Shown here piece after piece: positions 26,263-32,523 of a DNA stretch of 46,514 nucleotides. This stretch comes from a virus, in the IMG/VR virus record IMGVR_UViG_3300046751_000142, positions 1-46,514 of that record; one strand, written 5' to 3'. Each line of letters begins with the position of its first letter. Position 1 is the first letter of the stretch. The notes beneath the pieces were generated by a model. The model did no database searches and had not been told where the DNA came from. It saw nothing but the letters and a program-made list of their open reading frames with translations. The position numbers and the translations under genes were made by a program.

Positions 26263-26493
26263 TTAGTCCTCTACGACTTCGGCTTCCTCAATGAAAACAG
26301 CGTCTTCGGTCAAGTACTCTTGAACCTTAGAGTGCAGAGCAACTGCTGCTGCTTGTGCAATAACCATACGATCTTCGAGAGATCGCACGTCTTGTTCTGC
26401 TGTTACCAAAAGCTGGAAAGCTTTCTGTCCTTCAGCAGACAAGAGAGTTACGTCATAAGACGTATCGTTGTGTGTGTAAATAACATTAGACAT
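26263..26493 (-). CDS. Small acidic protein between SSB and helicase, DUF6447-like
   Basis: A 76-residue acidic helical protein (YDVTLLSAEGQKAFQLLVTAEQDVRSLEDRM...). The pattern of L-S-x-E-A/G-x-x, V-x-A/D-x-x-x-x-x-L-E and a long helix reminds me of DUF6447-like small proteins in cyanobacteria and their phages. I am not sure of this family. Its ATG overlaps the SSB stop (TAATG), and its stop is 1 nt from the helicase start. The function is unknown. Confidence 0.7.
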   Translation of the reverse strand: MSNVIYTHNDTSYDVTLLSAEGQKAFQLLVTAEQDVRSLEDRMVIAQAAAVALHSKVQEYLTEDAVFIEEAEVVED

Positions 26494-26918
26494 TAAATTT
26501 CGTCTCCGTCTCCGTCTTCGATGTCAAACTCAGAACCGTCTGGTGAGTTATATTCTACAAGATCAAGGACTTGCATTGCTTGGAAATCCAAACCCTTGAA
26601 TACTTGCCCGTTCCACTTAGTGTCCCACTCCTTGTACTGGACCTTAACGTGTGAACCATTACCAACATTCACATCAATCTCTCGTTTGCTTTTGTCAAAG
26701 AGCTTAGGCGCTTGACGAACCATGCCGTCTTTACCATCGACCTTACGCTTGATGATCAACGCAGGGCCTTCTTCCATGTCCTTGACTGTGAAGCCACGGC
26801 CACGAAATGAATCAGCCGTTGAATCATCAACAACAAGATTAACTGAGTACGCTGGTGTAAACTTTGTGTTAGGTGTAGTAACAAAAGACCAGTATGCTTT
26901 GCCTTCAATCACTGCCAT
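26493..26918 (-). CDS. Single-stranded DNA-binding protein, gp2.5-like
   Basis: A 141-residue protein that should coat single-stranded DNA and contact polymerase and helicase. It starts VIEGKAYWSFVTTPNTKFTPAYSV, as in phage SSB-like OB-fold proteins. It ends in an acidic tail (GSEFDIEDGDGDEI), the contact point in T7 gp2.5 and bacterial SSB. It is shorter than T7 gp2.5 (232). Its place before helicase and polymerase supports the call. Confidence 0.85.
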   Translation of the reverse strand: MAVIEGKAYWSFVTTPNTKFTPAYSVNLVVDDSTADSFRGRGFTVKDMEEGPALIIKRKVDGKDGMVRQAPKLFDKSKREIDVNVGNGSHVKVQYKEWDTKWNGQVFKGLDFQAMQVLDLVEYNSPDGSEFDIEDGDGDEI

Positions 26919-26922
26919 TAGA

Positions 26923-27138
26923 TTATCTCCTATATAAATATGTAATAAAATCAGGTATTTGTCTTAAAATATATTCTTCAGTAATTTCAATACCATTATA
27001 CTGAGAATTCATTATAACCCACTCTTTCATAAATGTTAAACTTTCTTTTGATGGCATGTGAACTCCAAGCATCATCACGAAAGCCCTCGCTAAAACATCA
27101 TCTAGCAATTCATCATCAGATAGTGTATCATCACACAT
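26923..27138 (-). CDS. Small acidic protein, function unknown
   Basis: A 71-residue protein (MCDDTLSDDELLDDVLARAFVMML...). The N-terminus is acidic and the remainder helical, with several Met and aromatic residues. It precedes SSB by 4 nt. The ATG has GGAGG 4 nt upstream. No motif was recognised. Confidence 0.65.
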   Translation of the reverse strand: MCDDTLSDDELLDDVLARAFVMMLGVHMPSKESLTFMKEWVIMNSQYNGIEITEEYILRQIPDFITYLYRR

Positions 27139-27146
27139 CGCACCTC

Positions 27147-27437
27147 CTATTGGTTTACTTCTTGGATAAGTCTATCAACATACCACTTACATTTTCTGAG
27201 GTCTTCAATCGGCTTACCCTTGTAGTCATATCGCCACAGATACTTCAACGCATTACCTTTCAGGTAGCCTCTGAACTCATTCTCAGGCATCGAAGCTTTG
27301 ATAGCTTCAATGGCTTCGACAGCCCCCTTGTTGTAGTGATCAGGCTTCGTCACTGGATCAGGGTCTTTCCTAATCGACAGACTGTTAAGGTGTTTGATTG
27401 CATCCCATTGTTCTGGACTCGCATCATCTATGGACAT
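27147..27437 (-). CDS. DUF3310 protein
   Basis: A 96-residue protein whose second half is the DUF3310 pattern: DPVTKPDHYNKGAVEAIEAI, then GNALKYLWRYDYKGKPIEDLRKCKWY and a terminal helix. The family is widespread in phages and is often listed as a nucleotide-kinase-like or unknown early protein; no activity is firmly known to me. It overlaps the upstream gene by 10 nt. It probably acts early, alongside DNA replication. Confidence 0.85.
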   Translation of the reverse strand: MSIDDASPEQWDAIKHLNSLSIRKDPDPVTKPDHYNKGAVEAIEAIKASMPENEFRGYLKGNALKYLWRYDYKGKPIEDLRKCKWYVDRLIQEVNQ

Positions 27438-27610
27438 GTATAGTCTCCTTCACGTATTGAATGAAGTATATAGAATACCTCAGCTGGAGTCAAATTTAAA
27501 CCCTCTAAACCTTTAGCAATTGCTGTGTAATCAGGATAAGGATTATTAAAAATGTGCATCCAAACTAGATCATCCACTGTTACTTTCTTGTTGTCAAGTG
27601 TTTCCATCAT
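27428..27610 (-). CDS. Small early protein, function unknown
   Basis: A 60-residue protein (METLDNKKVTVDDLVWMHIF...NLTPAEVFYILHSI). The last helix resembles a short UBA- or HTH-like segment, but this is not conclusive. Tandem ATG codons make the start ambiguous by one residue. It overlaps the DUF3310 gene by 10 nt. Confidence 0.6.
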   Translation of the reverse strand: MMETLDNKKVTVDDLVWMHIFNNPYPDYTAIAKGLEGLNLTPAEVFYILHSIREGDYTCP

Positions 27611-27616
27611 GTTTCC

Positions 27617-27901
27617 CTATATCATGTTTACATATTCATCATTGATGATTGTCTGAACGTGAATATATCCTTCAGGCCAGTATGTATAAGACTCTTTTAA
27701 AGCCTTCGCTGCCCTGTGTACTGATGCTTCAAAGTGTTCAAACATTCCTAGCTCTTCTTTGTAGTACCAAAAGGGAATGCGTAGAACTGGTTCAGCTGGC
27801 CCATTGTATTCGTAATACACGATTATCTCCGCGTCGTTACCAACAGGCCCGTCATTACCAAACATCTTTGTGTGGTCGTTCTCTGGTTGCTTCATGTTCA
27901 T
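27617..27901 (-). CDS. Early protein, function unknown
   Basis: A 94-residue acidic, aromatic-rich protein. It contains EIIVYYEYNGPAEPVLRIPFW, a beta-like stretch, followed by a helix (HFEASVHRAAKALKESY). It overlaps the upstream gene by 4 nt (ATGA). No family was recognised. Confidence 0.65.
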   Translation of the reverse strand: MNMKQPENDHTKMFGNDGPVGNDAEIIVYYEYNGPAEPVLRIPFWYYKEELGMFEHFEASVHRAAKALKESYTYWPEGYIHVQTIINDEYVNMI

Positions 27902-28149
27902 CCCTCACTCTCCGGTAGCTCATCGCTTGCTAAGAATAGGATCTTATCTAACATGTGTTTTGTCATGACCACATTACCCTTATCGTCTAGCGTGTATTCG
28001 AAATTCTTACGAATAACAAAGGGTATGCCACCCCAAGGGTCACGCTTCATGATGTCATTGGTCACAGTCCTTGCCTGCGTGTAGCCTTGGCAGTAAACAG
28101 AATAGTCTCCACCTGTGACCTCATAGATTGATACTTCATTTATCAGCAT
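27898..28149 (-). CDS. Early protein, function unknown
   Basis: An 83-residue protein with a beta-rich start (MLINEVSIYEVTGGDYSVYC) and DPWGGIPFVIRKNFEYTLDDKG in the middle. It ends acidic. It overlaps both neighbours by a few bases, as expected of a genuine member of the early gene chain. The function is unknown. Confidence 0.65.
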   Translation of the reverse strand: MLINEVSIYEVTGGDYSVYCQGYTQARTVTNDIMKRDPWGGIPFVIRKNFEYTLDDKGNVVMTKHMLDKILFLASDELPESEG

Positions 28150-28351
28150 TGCCTGTACTCCTCACACAAAAAGGTTTAGATGTTAGTTGGTCTACACAAT
28201 ACCTTTGTCCGTATGCTGTCGGTCTTGTGCATTCAGTTACTATTATTGGTATATTCTTGTACTCTAAGCAGTCTCCCTCAAGTTCTGAGGTCACACAGCC
28301 AGCCCCCAACAGCACAACTAAACCAATTAGAATACTGCTATTGGTCTTCAT
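28136..28351 (-). CDS. Small exported, probably lipoprotein-type early protein
   Basis: A 71-residue protein with a short positive start, a hydrophobic core and LLGAGC (MKTNSSILIGLVVLLGAGC). This is an approximate lipobox, since the -3 residue is Gly rather than Leu. The mature part has four further cysteines (GDCLEY, ECTRP, RYCVD, FCVRS), suggesting disulfides outside the cytoplasm. Early-expressed phage lipoproteins such as T5 Llp block receptors against superinfection. That role is possible here but unproven. AAGGAG precedes the start. Confidence 0.65.
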   Translation of the reverse strand: MKTNSSILIGLVVLLGAGCVTSELEGDCLEYKNIPIIVTECTRPTAYGQRYCVDQLTSKPFCVRSTGNADK

Positions 28352-28362
28352 GTATTTCTCCT

Positions 28363-28449
28363 TTAGATCATGATGTAGTTAATGAAAGCCAACGCAAACG
28401 CTGGCGAAGCTAAGATTGCAAGTATCAAATAAGCTCGTAACATTTTCAT
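28363..28449 (-). CDS. 28-residue membrane peptide
   Basis: The frame runs from ATG at 28449 to TAA at 28363 (MKMLRAYLILAILASPAFAL...). AGGAG lies 7 nt upstream. The peptide is almost entirely hydrophobic and resembles a signal peptide with an AFA cleavage-like site, followed by a short hydrophobic tail. It is 11 nt upstream of the lipoprotein-type gene. It is too short for a family assignment. The ribosome site and lack of other coding use support it. Confidence 0.6.
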   Translation of the reverse strand: MKMLRAYLILAILASPAFALAFINYIMI

Positions 28450-28453
28450 TTTA

Positions 28454-28675
28454 TTACTCCTCTGGGTAAGATTCTTCGAAAGCATAGTTGTCTATCATGT
28501 AGTCAACTATCTCGTTCTTCTGTTCTTCTGTCAAAAGATCTATGATCTCTGTGATGTTCAGAAGTTTTGCTGAGTTTAGGTAGATCCGCTTTTCAATTTT
28601 GTCGTATTCATAACCGACAGTTATATCTACAACTAACTCGTGTTCTAGTAAATCGTATTCATACTGTAGTATCAT
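28454..28675 (-). CDS. Acidic early protein, function unknown
   Basis: I choose the ATG at 28675 (MILQYEYDLLEHELVVDI), because CAGGAG stands 9 nt before it. A longer open frame upstream (to 28783) lies within the preceding gene. The 73-residue product is acidic, with a beta-rich first half and helical second half (LLTEEQKNEIVDYMI). It overlaps the preceding gene by 17 nt. No family was recognised. Confidence 0.65.
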   Translation of the reverse strand: MILQYEYDLLEHELVVDITVGYEYDKIEKRIYLNSAKLLNITEIIDLLTEEQKNEIVDYMIDNYAFEESYPEE

Positions 28676-29042
28676 TGCTTTCGTCTCCTGAAAATTGTGT
28701 AAGGATACTTCTATCGTCGGTTGCTTCGTTCTGATAGTCGCCTGAAGCAAGCTTATTGTACGCCTCTGCGTCTGCCGCGTCAAGGATTAGGTCTTCGTCT
28801 TCATCGACTGCTGCCAACACATCGACAATAACGTCCACGTTCATGGTCACAAGGACTCGATGGACGCAAGTATCTACCTCTTTCTTTGTGTCTTTACAGC
28901 AGTCTTCGAGATTGTCGAGGGCTACTAAGACTGAATCAAACTTCAAGTCCTCGAAGTCCTCGATCAATTTCTTGTAGGTCTCAACAGTATCAGCCAAGTT
29001 TCTTAAGGCATTGCGCTTGTCTTCTTCCTGATAGTAATTCAT
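28659..29042 (-). CDS. Acidic helical early protein, function unknown
   Basis: A 127-residue, strongly acidic helical protein (MNYYQEEDKRNALRNLADTVETYKK...). A central segment is rich in Val and Asp (NVDVIVDVLAAVDEDEDLILD), with two cysteine sites (EDCCKD, DTCVH). Acidic early phage proteins are often inhibitors of host DNA-binding proteins, but nothing here identifies a target. Confidence 0.65.
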   Translation of the reverse strand: MNYYQEEDKRNALRNLADTVETYKKLIEDFEDLKFDSVLVALDNLEDCCKDTKKEVDTCVHRVLVTMNVDVIVDVLAAVDEDEDLILDAADAEAYNKLASGDYQNEATDDRSILTQFSGDESNDTTV

Positions 29043-29056
29043 AGTTTTGTTCTCTA

Positions 29057-29254
29057 TTAGAAAAATATATCTGATAATGAGCCATTACGCTTGTCTGTTT
29101 CAAAGTCTTCTGTAGCTTCTAAGAATGCCCTTAGCTTGCCAGACTTTTTAAGTTTCCACAAGGCGCTTTTCTCGATCTGTTGGACTGTAGCCCTACTAAC
29201 CCCTAGCTCTCGTGCAATCTCTTTGTGTGACATGTGATATCGAATGTACTTCAA
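29057..29254 (-). CDS. Sigma70 region-4-like HTH peptide
   Basis: The likely start is TTG at 29254, with GGAGG 7 nt upstream; this TTG overlaps the stop of the preceding gene. The 65-residue product contains MSHKEIARELGVSRATVQQIEKSALWKLKKSGKLRAFLE in outline. This is the region-4 helix-turn-helix of primary sigma factors (IG..LGVSRERVRQIE..AL.KLR). The rest is an acidic tail. No region 2 or 3 exists, so it cannot be a complete sigma factor. It may bind -35 sequences, the RNA polymerase beta flap or a phage operator. The listed longer frame (to 29374) overlaps the upstream gene out of frame and is less likely. Confidence 0.75.
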   Translation of the reverse strand: MKYIRYHMSHKEIARELGVSRATVQQIEKSALWKLKKSGKLRAFLEATEDFETDKRNGSLSDIFF

Positions 29255-29430
29255 AGTATGTCCTCCGTAATTACCTTTTGAATTTTGTACTCGAGGCCGT
29301 TGTTTAAACTCTTTAGCCTGTAAAGCATTGCCTTTGCCTCCCCAAGGTCTGTAAATTGAAAGATGTTTTCCCAAAAGGGATCGCTGATATCTCGTGTGTG
29401 TATCTGATACTGTATGTCGATGCCAATCAT
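29251..29430 (-). CDS. 59-residue protein coupled to the sigma-4-like peptide
   Basis: The frame runs from ATG at 29430 (MIGIDIQYQIHTRDISDPFW...) to TGA at 29251-29253, overlapping the TTG of the sigma-4-like gene. It was found by direct reading, as it is one codon below 60. The ATG overlaps the stop of the upstream gene (TAATG). The product has a beta-helix-beta look, with EAKAMLYRLKSL as the helix. The function is unknown. The head-to-tail overlaps on both sides are strong evidence that it is translated. Confidence 0.65.
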   Translation of the reverse strand: MIGIDIQYQIHTRDISDPFWENIFQFTDLGEAKAMLYRLKSLNNGLEYKIQKVITEDIL

Positions 29431-29624
29431 TAGATATACCTGTGTGCTGGTTTAAGTTCTTCTAGTAGAATATCAATGCCCATATTTTTTATAAGCTTGA
29501 TAGCCCTTGGCGTGAATGTCTTTGTGCCTGCTAACTCTGCAAGCATCTGTGCGTGTTCGCATACGGGATAGATTTTATCTTCGCCATACACGCTTTTCTG
29601 TTTTACTACGATTCCCTTAATCAT
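29430..29624 (-). CDS. Small early protein, function unknown
   Basis: The preferred start is ATG at 29624 (MIKGIVVKQKSVYGEDKIYP), overlapping the stop of the upstream membrane peptide (ATGA), with GAGGAG about 10 nt before. This gives 64 residues. The first half is a beta-type strand pair with KIYPVCEHAQMLAEL; the second is helical (TPRAIKLIKNMGIDILLEEL). A longer frame to 29726 would overlap the membrane-peptide gene. No family was recognised. Confidence 0.65.
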   Translation of the reverse strand: MIKGIVVKQKSVYGEDKIYPVCEHAQMLAELAGTKTFTPRAIKLIKNMGIDILLEELKPAHRYI

Positions 29625-29737
29625 CTTCGTGTCGCTCCTCGTGGCTTGTCTTCTTTCCTTTGCGTCATACAAACAAATAATAAGTAAGGGACTATCAGTA
29701 ACAGACAATCCCACCAAGGTTGCCATGCCTCAAACAT
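29621..29737 (-). CDS. 38-residue single-pass membrane peptide
   Basis: The frame runs from ATG at 29737 to TGA at 29621-29623 (MFEAWQPWWDCLLLIVPYLLFVCM...). A hydrophobic helix is followed by a basic tail (QRKEDKPRGATRR), giving an N-out/C-in topology by the positive-inside rule. It starts 2 nt after the stop of another membrane peptide and its stop overlaps the next ATG. It may modulate the host envelope or membrane enzymes. The function is unknown. Confidence 0.6.
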   Translation of the reverse strand: MFEAWQPWWDCLLLIVPYLLFVCMTQRKEDKPRGATRR

Positions 29738-29739
29738 TT

Positions 29740-29874
29740 TTAGATCTCCTCGTCTTCGAATCTAGACTTGCGATGGCGCTCAAACTTCTTGTCAAAGTTC
29801 TCATCATCTATCGTTAGCCATGCTGTAATGATCACACCTGCGAATAGAAAAAACAATATATAACCTAACTCCAT
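29740..29874 (-). CDS. 44-residue single-pass membrane peptide
   Basis: The frame runs from ATG at 29874 to TAA at 29740 (MELGYILFFLFAGVIITAWL, then a charged tail with DDENFDKKFERHRKSRFEDEEI-like composition). AGGAG lies about 10 nt upstream, inside the end of the zinc-ribbon gene. It has one membrane helix and a charged cytoplasmic tail. It lies next to another membrane peptide of similar build, and the two may act together. The function is unknown. Confidence 0.6.
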   Translation of the reverse strand: MELGYILFFLFAGVIITAWLTIDDENFDKKFERHRKSRFEDEEI

Positions 29875-29876
29875 AA

Positions 29877-30041
29877 CTAAACATCTCCTTTCTCTGCAAA
29901 AGCCATGTCACGCCTCTCTGCTTGTAACTCATCGTAACAATGGTGGCACACGCTGTCGTCGTATGCTTCGTCATACATGACGGAATCCTCCCCCCAGTAT
30001 CTACCGTCACACAATGGACAGTCAAACGGATAGGGCATCAT
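29877..30041 (-). CDS. 54-residue zinc-ribbon peptide
   Basis: The frame runs from ATG at 30041 to TAG at 29877. The peptide has CPLC (residues 8-11) and CHHC (about 32-35), a four-cysteine zinc-ribbon arrangement, in an otherwise acidic chain (MMPYPFDCPLCDGRYWGED...). The ATG overlaps the preceding stop (ATGA). Small zinc ribbons in early phage regions often bind nucleic acid or host transcription proteins. The partner is unknown. Confidence 0.7.
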   Translation of the reverse strand: MMPYPFDCPLCDGRYWGEDSVMYDEAYDDSVCHHCYDELQAERRDMAFAEKGDV

Positions 30042-30235
30042 TCCTCTAATCCTCCCGATAGTCTGTCATCCAATGCGTTCTCGACCGCATCTGTGCCATA
30101 TCGATTCACCATGTAATGCAGAAACGAATGGCTCTCAACGTCTGTGTTTCCTACTCTTATGAAATGGACTCCCCACGCATTAGCGGGTGATTCCAAGCCC
30201 TCGATATACATTTCCACGTCTCTTTGTAAACTCAT
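30038..30235 (-). CDS. Small early protein, function unknown
   Basis: A 65-residue acidic protein (MSLQRDVEMYIEGLESPANAWGVHFIRVGN...). It appears alpha/beta, with HYMVNRYGTDAVENALDDRL near the end. It overlaps both neighbours by 4 nt. No motif was recognised. Confidence 0.65.
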   Translation of the reverse strand: MSLQRDVEMYIEGLESPANAWGVHFIRVGNTDVESHSFLHYMVNRYGTDAVENALDDRLSGGLEE

Positions 30236-30618
30236 GATAAATCGTCTCCTAACTGATCGCGTATCAAATCTAGTGAATCTTTTAGTTTCGCCTCAAGAAT
30301 TTCGACGTGTCCATTGTGAACAAAATACTCAAGAATATTATTAGCCAACTCAACAGAAAGACTCCCTGCCGTAATGTTAGCCGCTCCTCTACCATTGGCT
30401 ATCGCATAGTATAGCGCCTCTTCTGAATTGTCCCCTTTTTCCACACGTCGCACATAACTACGCGCATACGCTTTGAAAACGGGTAGCAATATTTCCACTA
30501 GCGCGTAGCGATTAGGATTACAATGGGTGATACCTTGTTTATATCTATACCAACTAGCCATTTTTGCTCTGGGATTCTCTTGTCTATTCCATAGGCTGTA
30601 CAGCTTTAATTCACTCAT
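30232..30618 (-). CDS. Early protein, function unknown
   Basis: A 128-residue helical protein. The N-terminus is basic and aromatic (MSELKLYSLWNRQENPRAKMASWYRYKQG), followed by helices including LLPVFKAYARSYVRRVEKGDNSEEAL. It overlaps its neighbours by 4 nt on each side. No family was recognised. Confidence 0.65.
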   Translation of the reverse strand: MSELKLYSLWNRQENPRAKMASWYRYKQGITHCNPNRYALVEILLPVFKAYARSYVRRVEKGDNSEEALYYAIANGRGAANITAGSLSVELANNILEYFVHNGHVEILEAKLKDSLDLIRDQLGDDLS

Positions 30619-30884
30619 GCAGCCCTCTCCTCTCTCAAGTCAATTATCTGCTCCGCTGTGTTCTCTAAGTTGTAGCTCTGACTTACAAAGCCACCACCAA
30701 AGTCTTTGCCTCGATAAACACTGAAGCCAATAGAGTTAGCCAAGCGCTTTGCCGTGTCGTAATCACTGTCAAAGGCTAGAAAGTGAATAACATAGCGAGG
30801 GTTACCGTTCACGTCATTATTGACGCGGAAAAAGTCATAGCCTAGCTGGTCTGCTGTTTTGTAATCCAAGTGACATTTGTTCAT
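30615..30884 (-). CDS. Early protein, function unknown
   Basis: An 89-residue alpha/beta protein. It includes PRYVIHFLAFDSDYDTAKRLANSIGFSVYRG, a strand-helix-strand unit, then GGGFVSQSYNL. The layout recalls small phage proteins of marine and enteric podoviruses, but I cannot name a family. Confidence 0.65.
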   Translation of the reverse strand: MNKCHLDYKTADQLGYDFFRVNNDVNGNPRYVIHFLAFDSDYDTAKRLANSIGFSVYRGKDFGGGFVSQSYNLENTAEQIIDLREERAA

Positions 30885-30888
30885 GGCT

Positions 30889-31104
30889 TTAATCCTCTGC
30901 TGTTACGTTAGTGTAAAAGTCTGATTTTTTGTTTACATACCACAAGGCGGTTTCCGCATTTGGAAATCGATACATATCCAACACTGGCGACATGTGAAAC
31001 CCGCTGTCGTGATACTCGTAAATCTTGCCTTTGTCTAATACTAGCTTCACTCTTGCCGTGTGTCCGTTGTAACCGTCTGGTCTGTCTGCGTAGCATACGA
31101 TCAT
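30889..31104 (-). CDS. Early protein, function unknown
   Basis: I start at ATG 31104 (MIVCYADRPDGYNGHTARVK) rather than an upstream GTG at 31113, which lies in the end of the preceding membrane peptide. The 71-residue product is beta-rich (KLVLDKGKIYEYHDSGFHMSP) with a helix near the end. The function is unknown. Confidence 0.6.
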   Translation of the reverse strand: MIVCYADRPDGYNGHTARVKLVLDKGKIYEYHDSGFHMSPVLDMYRFPNAETALWYVNKKSDFYTNVTAED

Positions 31105-31106
31105 AA

Positions 31107-31211
31107 TTAACACCCCATCAAAGGTTGAAAAGAAATAAGGATCGATAACGCGCCTACTGCTATGACGTTGAATCCTAGAATGAATGTATTGATGATTAAA
31201 AGTTTGATCAT
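31107..31211 (-). CDS. 34-residue membrane peptide
   Basis: The frame runs from ATG at 31211 to TAA at 31107 (MIKLLIINTFILGFNVIAVGA...). It is nearly all hydrophobic and is one membrane helix. Its ATG overlaps the stop of the upstream gene (ATGA), with TAGAGG upstream as a weak ribosome site. Like the other tiny hydrophobic peptides of this unit it has no assigned function. Confidence 0.6.
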   Translation of the reverse strand: MIKLLIINTFILGFNVIAVGALSILISFQPLMGC

Positions 31212-31402
31212 GCCTCTAATTCCTCCAATGCTTCCAAGGCCTCTGAAAATGCCTCGTGTTCGTTGTCTATACCGTAGCAAGTGAAGCAGTGAAAGTCTAC
31301 CCACTCCCCACCAATTGGCGTTTGAAAATTGAATATGTCAATTTCGTTCCACTCGATGCGGACATGCCCGTGTGTGTCGTGTTCTAGTTCTAAATATTTC
31401 AT
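31208..31402 (-). CDS. Small acidic early protein
   Basis: A 64-residue acidic protein (MKYLELEHDTHGHVRIEWNEIDIFNF...). It is beta-rich first, with HCFTCYGIDNEHEA, then a Glu-rich helix. It lies 3 nt downstream of the papain-like candidate gene. The function is unknown. Confidence 0.65.
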   Translation of the reverse strand: MKYLELEHDTHGHVRIEWNEIDIFNFQTPIGGEWVDFHCFTCYGIDNEHEAFSEALEALEELEA

Positions 31403-31405
31403 GAT

Positions 31406-31846
31406 CTAACCCTCTATTTTTGCGATTCCGTAATCATATTTTCCGTTCATTTCGAATGCAGATCGGTAAGCTATCTTTCTCTTACCCGCTGTTTTTGCTG
31501 TCCAGTCGTGGAGCTTCCCATCAATTAAAACCGTGATGTGTCCCTTCACACATATAAACCATGTGCCTGTGGGGTGTGCCTTCACAAACTTATTAAGAGT
31601 AACGCCATTCCACTCACGACTAAAAACGACTGTCTTCCCTTCACTCTCTGCGGCATCGAGTAACGCTTTTGTGTATTGATCCCATTCCGGACCTCTGCGG
31701 TACTTCCTGCCATATTTCGTCATGTGCCTGTGTGCCTTGCCTGCGCTCCAATTGAACGCAACCGCTAGACTGACAACCGTACAAAAATTATTTTCTTTGT
31801 AGGCTTCGGTCATGACCTCGTGAACATTTTCGAAACTTTGTTGCAT
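31406..31846 (-). CDS. Putative papain-like cysteine protease-fold protein
   Basis: A 146-residue basic protein. NNFCTVVSLAVAFNWS places C22 at the start of a helix, as in papain-like folds. GTWFICVKGHITVLIDGKLHDW then gives H103 in a strand and D114 shortly after. This Cys, then His and Asp order fits a papain-like or transglutaminase-like catalytic triad. Similar small phage proteins with ...GTxxxxVxxHxxxxxDGxxxD are known to me only as hypothetical. Its early position, second from the control region, would suit a host-takeover protease. AAGG precedes the ATG. The enzymatic role is a hypothesis. Confidence 0.65.
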   Translation of the reverse strand: MQQSFENVHEVMTEAYKENNFCTVVSLAVAFNWSAGKAHRHMTKYGRKYRRGPEWDQYTKALLDAAESEGKTVVFSREWNGVTLNKFVKAHPTGTWFICVKGHITVLIDGKLHDWTAKTAGKRKIAYRSAFEMNGKYDYGIAKIEG

Positions 31847-31875
31847 GATTTAATTACCTTTTAAGCTGTCCACAA

Positions 31876-31897
31876 TAGCGCCCCGTGTGAGACGCTA
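31876..31897 (-). other. Hairpin between the first two early genes
   Basis: TAGCG and CGCTA (5-bp stem, 12-nt loop) lie in the 67-nt spacer between the first early gene and the papain-like gene. A strong ribosome-site-like AGGAGGT (31904-31910 read on the minus strand) lies just upstream and has no following ORF. The pair may be a processing or attenuation signal. Confidence 0.35.
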
Positions 31898-31913
31898 CAA
31901 TTGACCTCCTAAA

Positions 31914-32144
31914 CTATGTCGCGTTATTGATTTCGCTTAACTTGTTTAAAAGCATTTCTCTCTGACACTCGACAATAATCTCGTCGCATCGCTCCATGTC
32001 TCTGCGGATGTCATTTAAGAATCCATATGATTCGTTTGTACCGTCGAAATATTTCTCGATGTAGTTGGCTTCGTTGCGATGTAAATGCTTCAACTCGTTA
32101 ACTGACTGAATGATCATTGCGTTTAATTCTTGATATGTCATCAT
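31914..32144 (-). CDS. First leftward early gene, function unknown
   Basis: The start chosen is ATG 32144 (MMTYQELNAMIIQSVNELKH), preceded by GAGGG 6 nt upstream; a second ATG follows directly. A longer frame (to 32231) would use untranslated leader. The 76-residue product is a charged helical protein with two cysteines (RCDEIIVEC). It is nearest the leftward promoters and thus among the first made. No family was recognised. Confidence 0.65.
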   Translation of the reverse strand: MMTYQELNAMIIQSVNELKHLHRNEANYIEKYFDGTNESYGFLNDIRRDMERCDEIIVECQREMLLNKLSEINNAT

Positions 32145-32246
32145 GTTGTTACCCTCATAGTCTATTGCGTGTCGTTTGTAGATACTCACGAGCATATGAA
32201 TACCCACAAAAAACACGCCACAAACTCGCAAGCTTTCACAGTCTTT

Positions 32247-32289
32247 GGTGATCTTTTAAGATCGGATTGTCTGCCCGATCCCTATCACC
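32247..32289 (-). other. Nested stem-loop in the early leader
   Basis: GGTGAT/ATCACC (outer, 6 bp) encloses GATCGG/CCGATC (inner, 6 bp, 9-nt loop). GATCTT-TT-AAGATC on the left arm offers an alternative pairing that would compete with it. It is about 100 nt before the first early ATG in the predicted leader RNA. Mutually exclusive pairings are what an attenuator or regulatory leader would show, though no T-run follows. Confidence 0.45.
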
Positions 32290-32523
32290 ATTCGATACTT
32301 GCTTGCATCTGTGGCGTTAGCGCTTCCAGTACATCGTCTTTCGTTTCGATTAGTGCCTACCCTCGCACCTCACTTCCCCTAAGGTCCACCCGAAGATGAG
32401 ACAAGATACCTTGCCAAGTGAGGTCCAGCTTAGATAGTCTCGCACGTCATCTAGACTGCAAAACATCTGGCTAACAATTACCCGTCTGTTAGTGACGTTG
32501 GCTGTTAAAAGGTACTCAGTAAT

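Noticed and set aside
29255-29374. N-terminal extension of the sigma-4-like protein from a TTG at 29374
   Set aside because: This stretch is better explained by the 59-residue gene in another frame. The TTG at 29254 has an ideal ribosome site.
32350-32466. A 38-codon minus-strand frame in the early leader (starts MFCSLDDVRDYL)
   Set aside because: It has no ribosome binding site and an odd composition. It is kept only as a remote possibility of a leader peptide.
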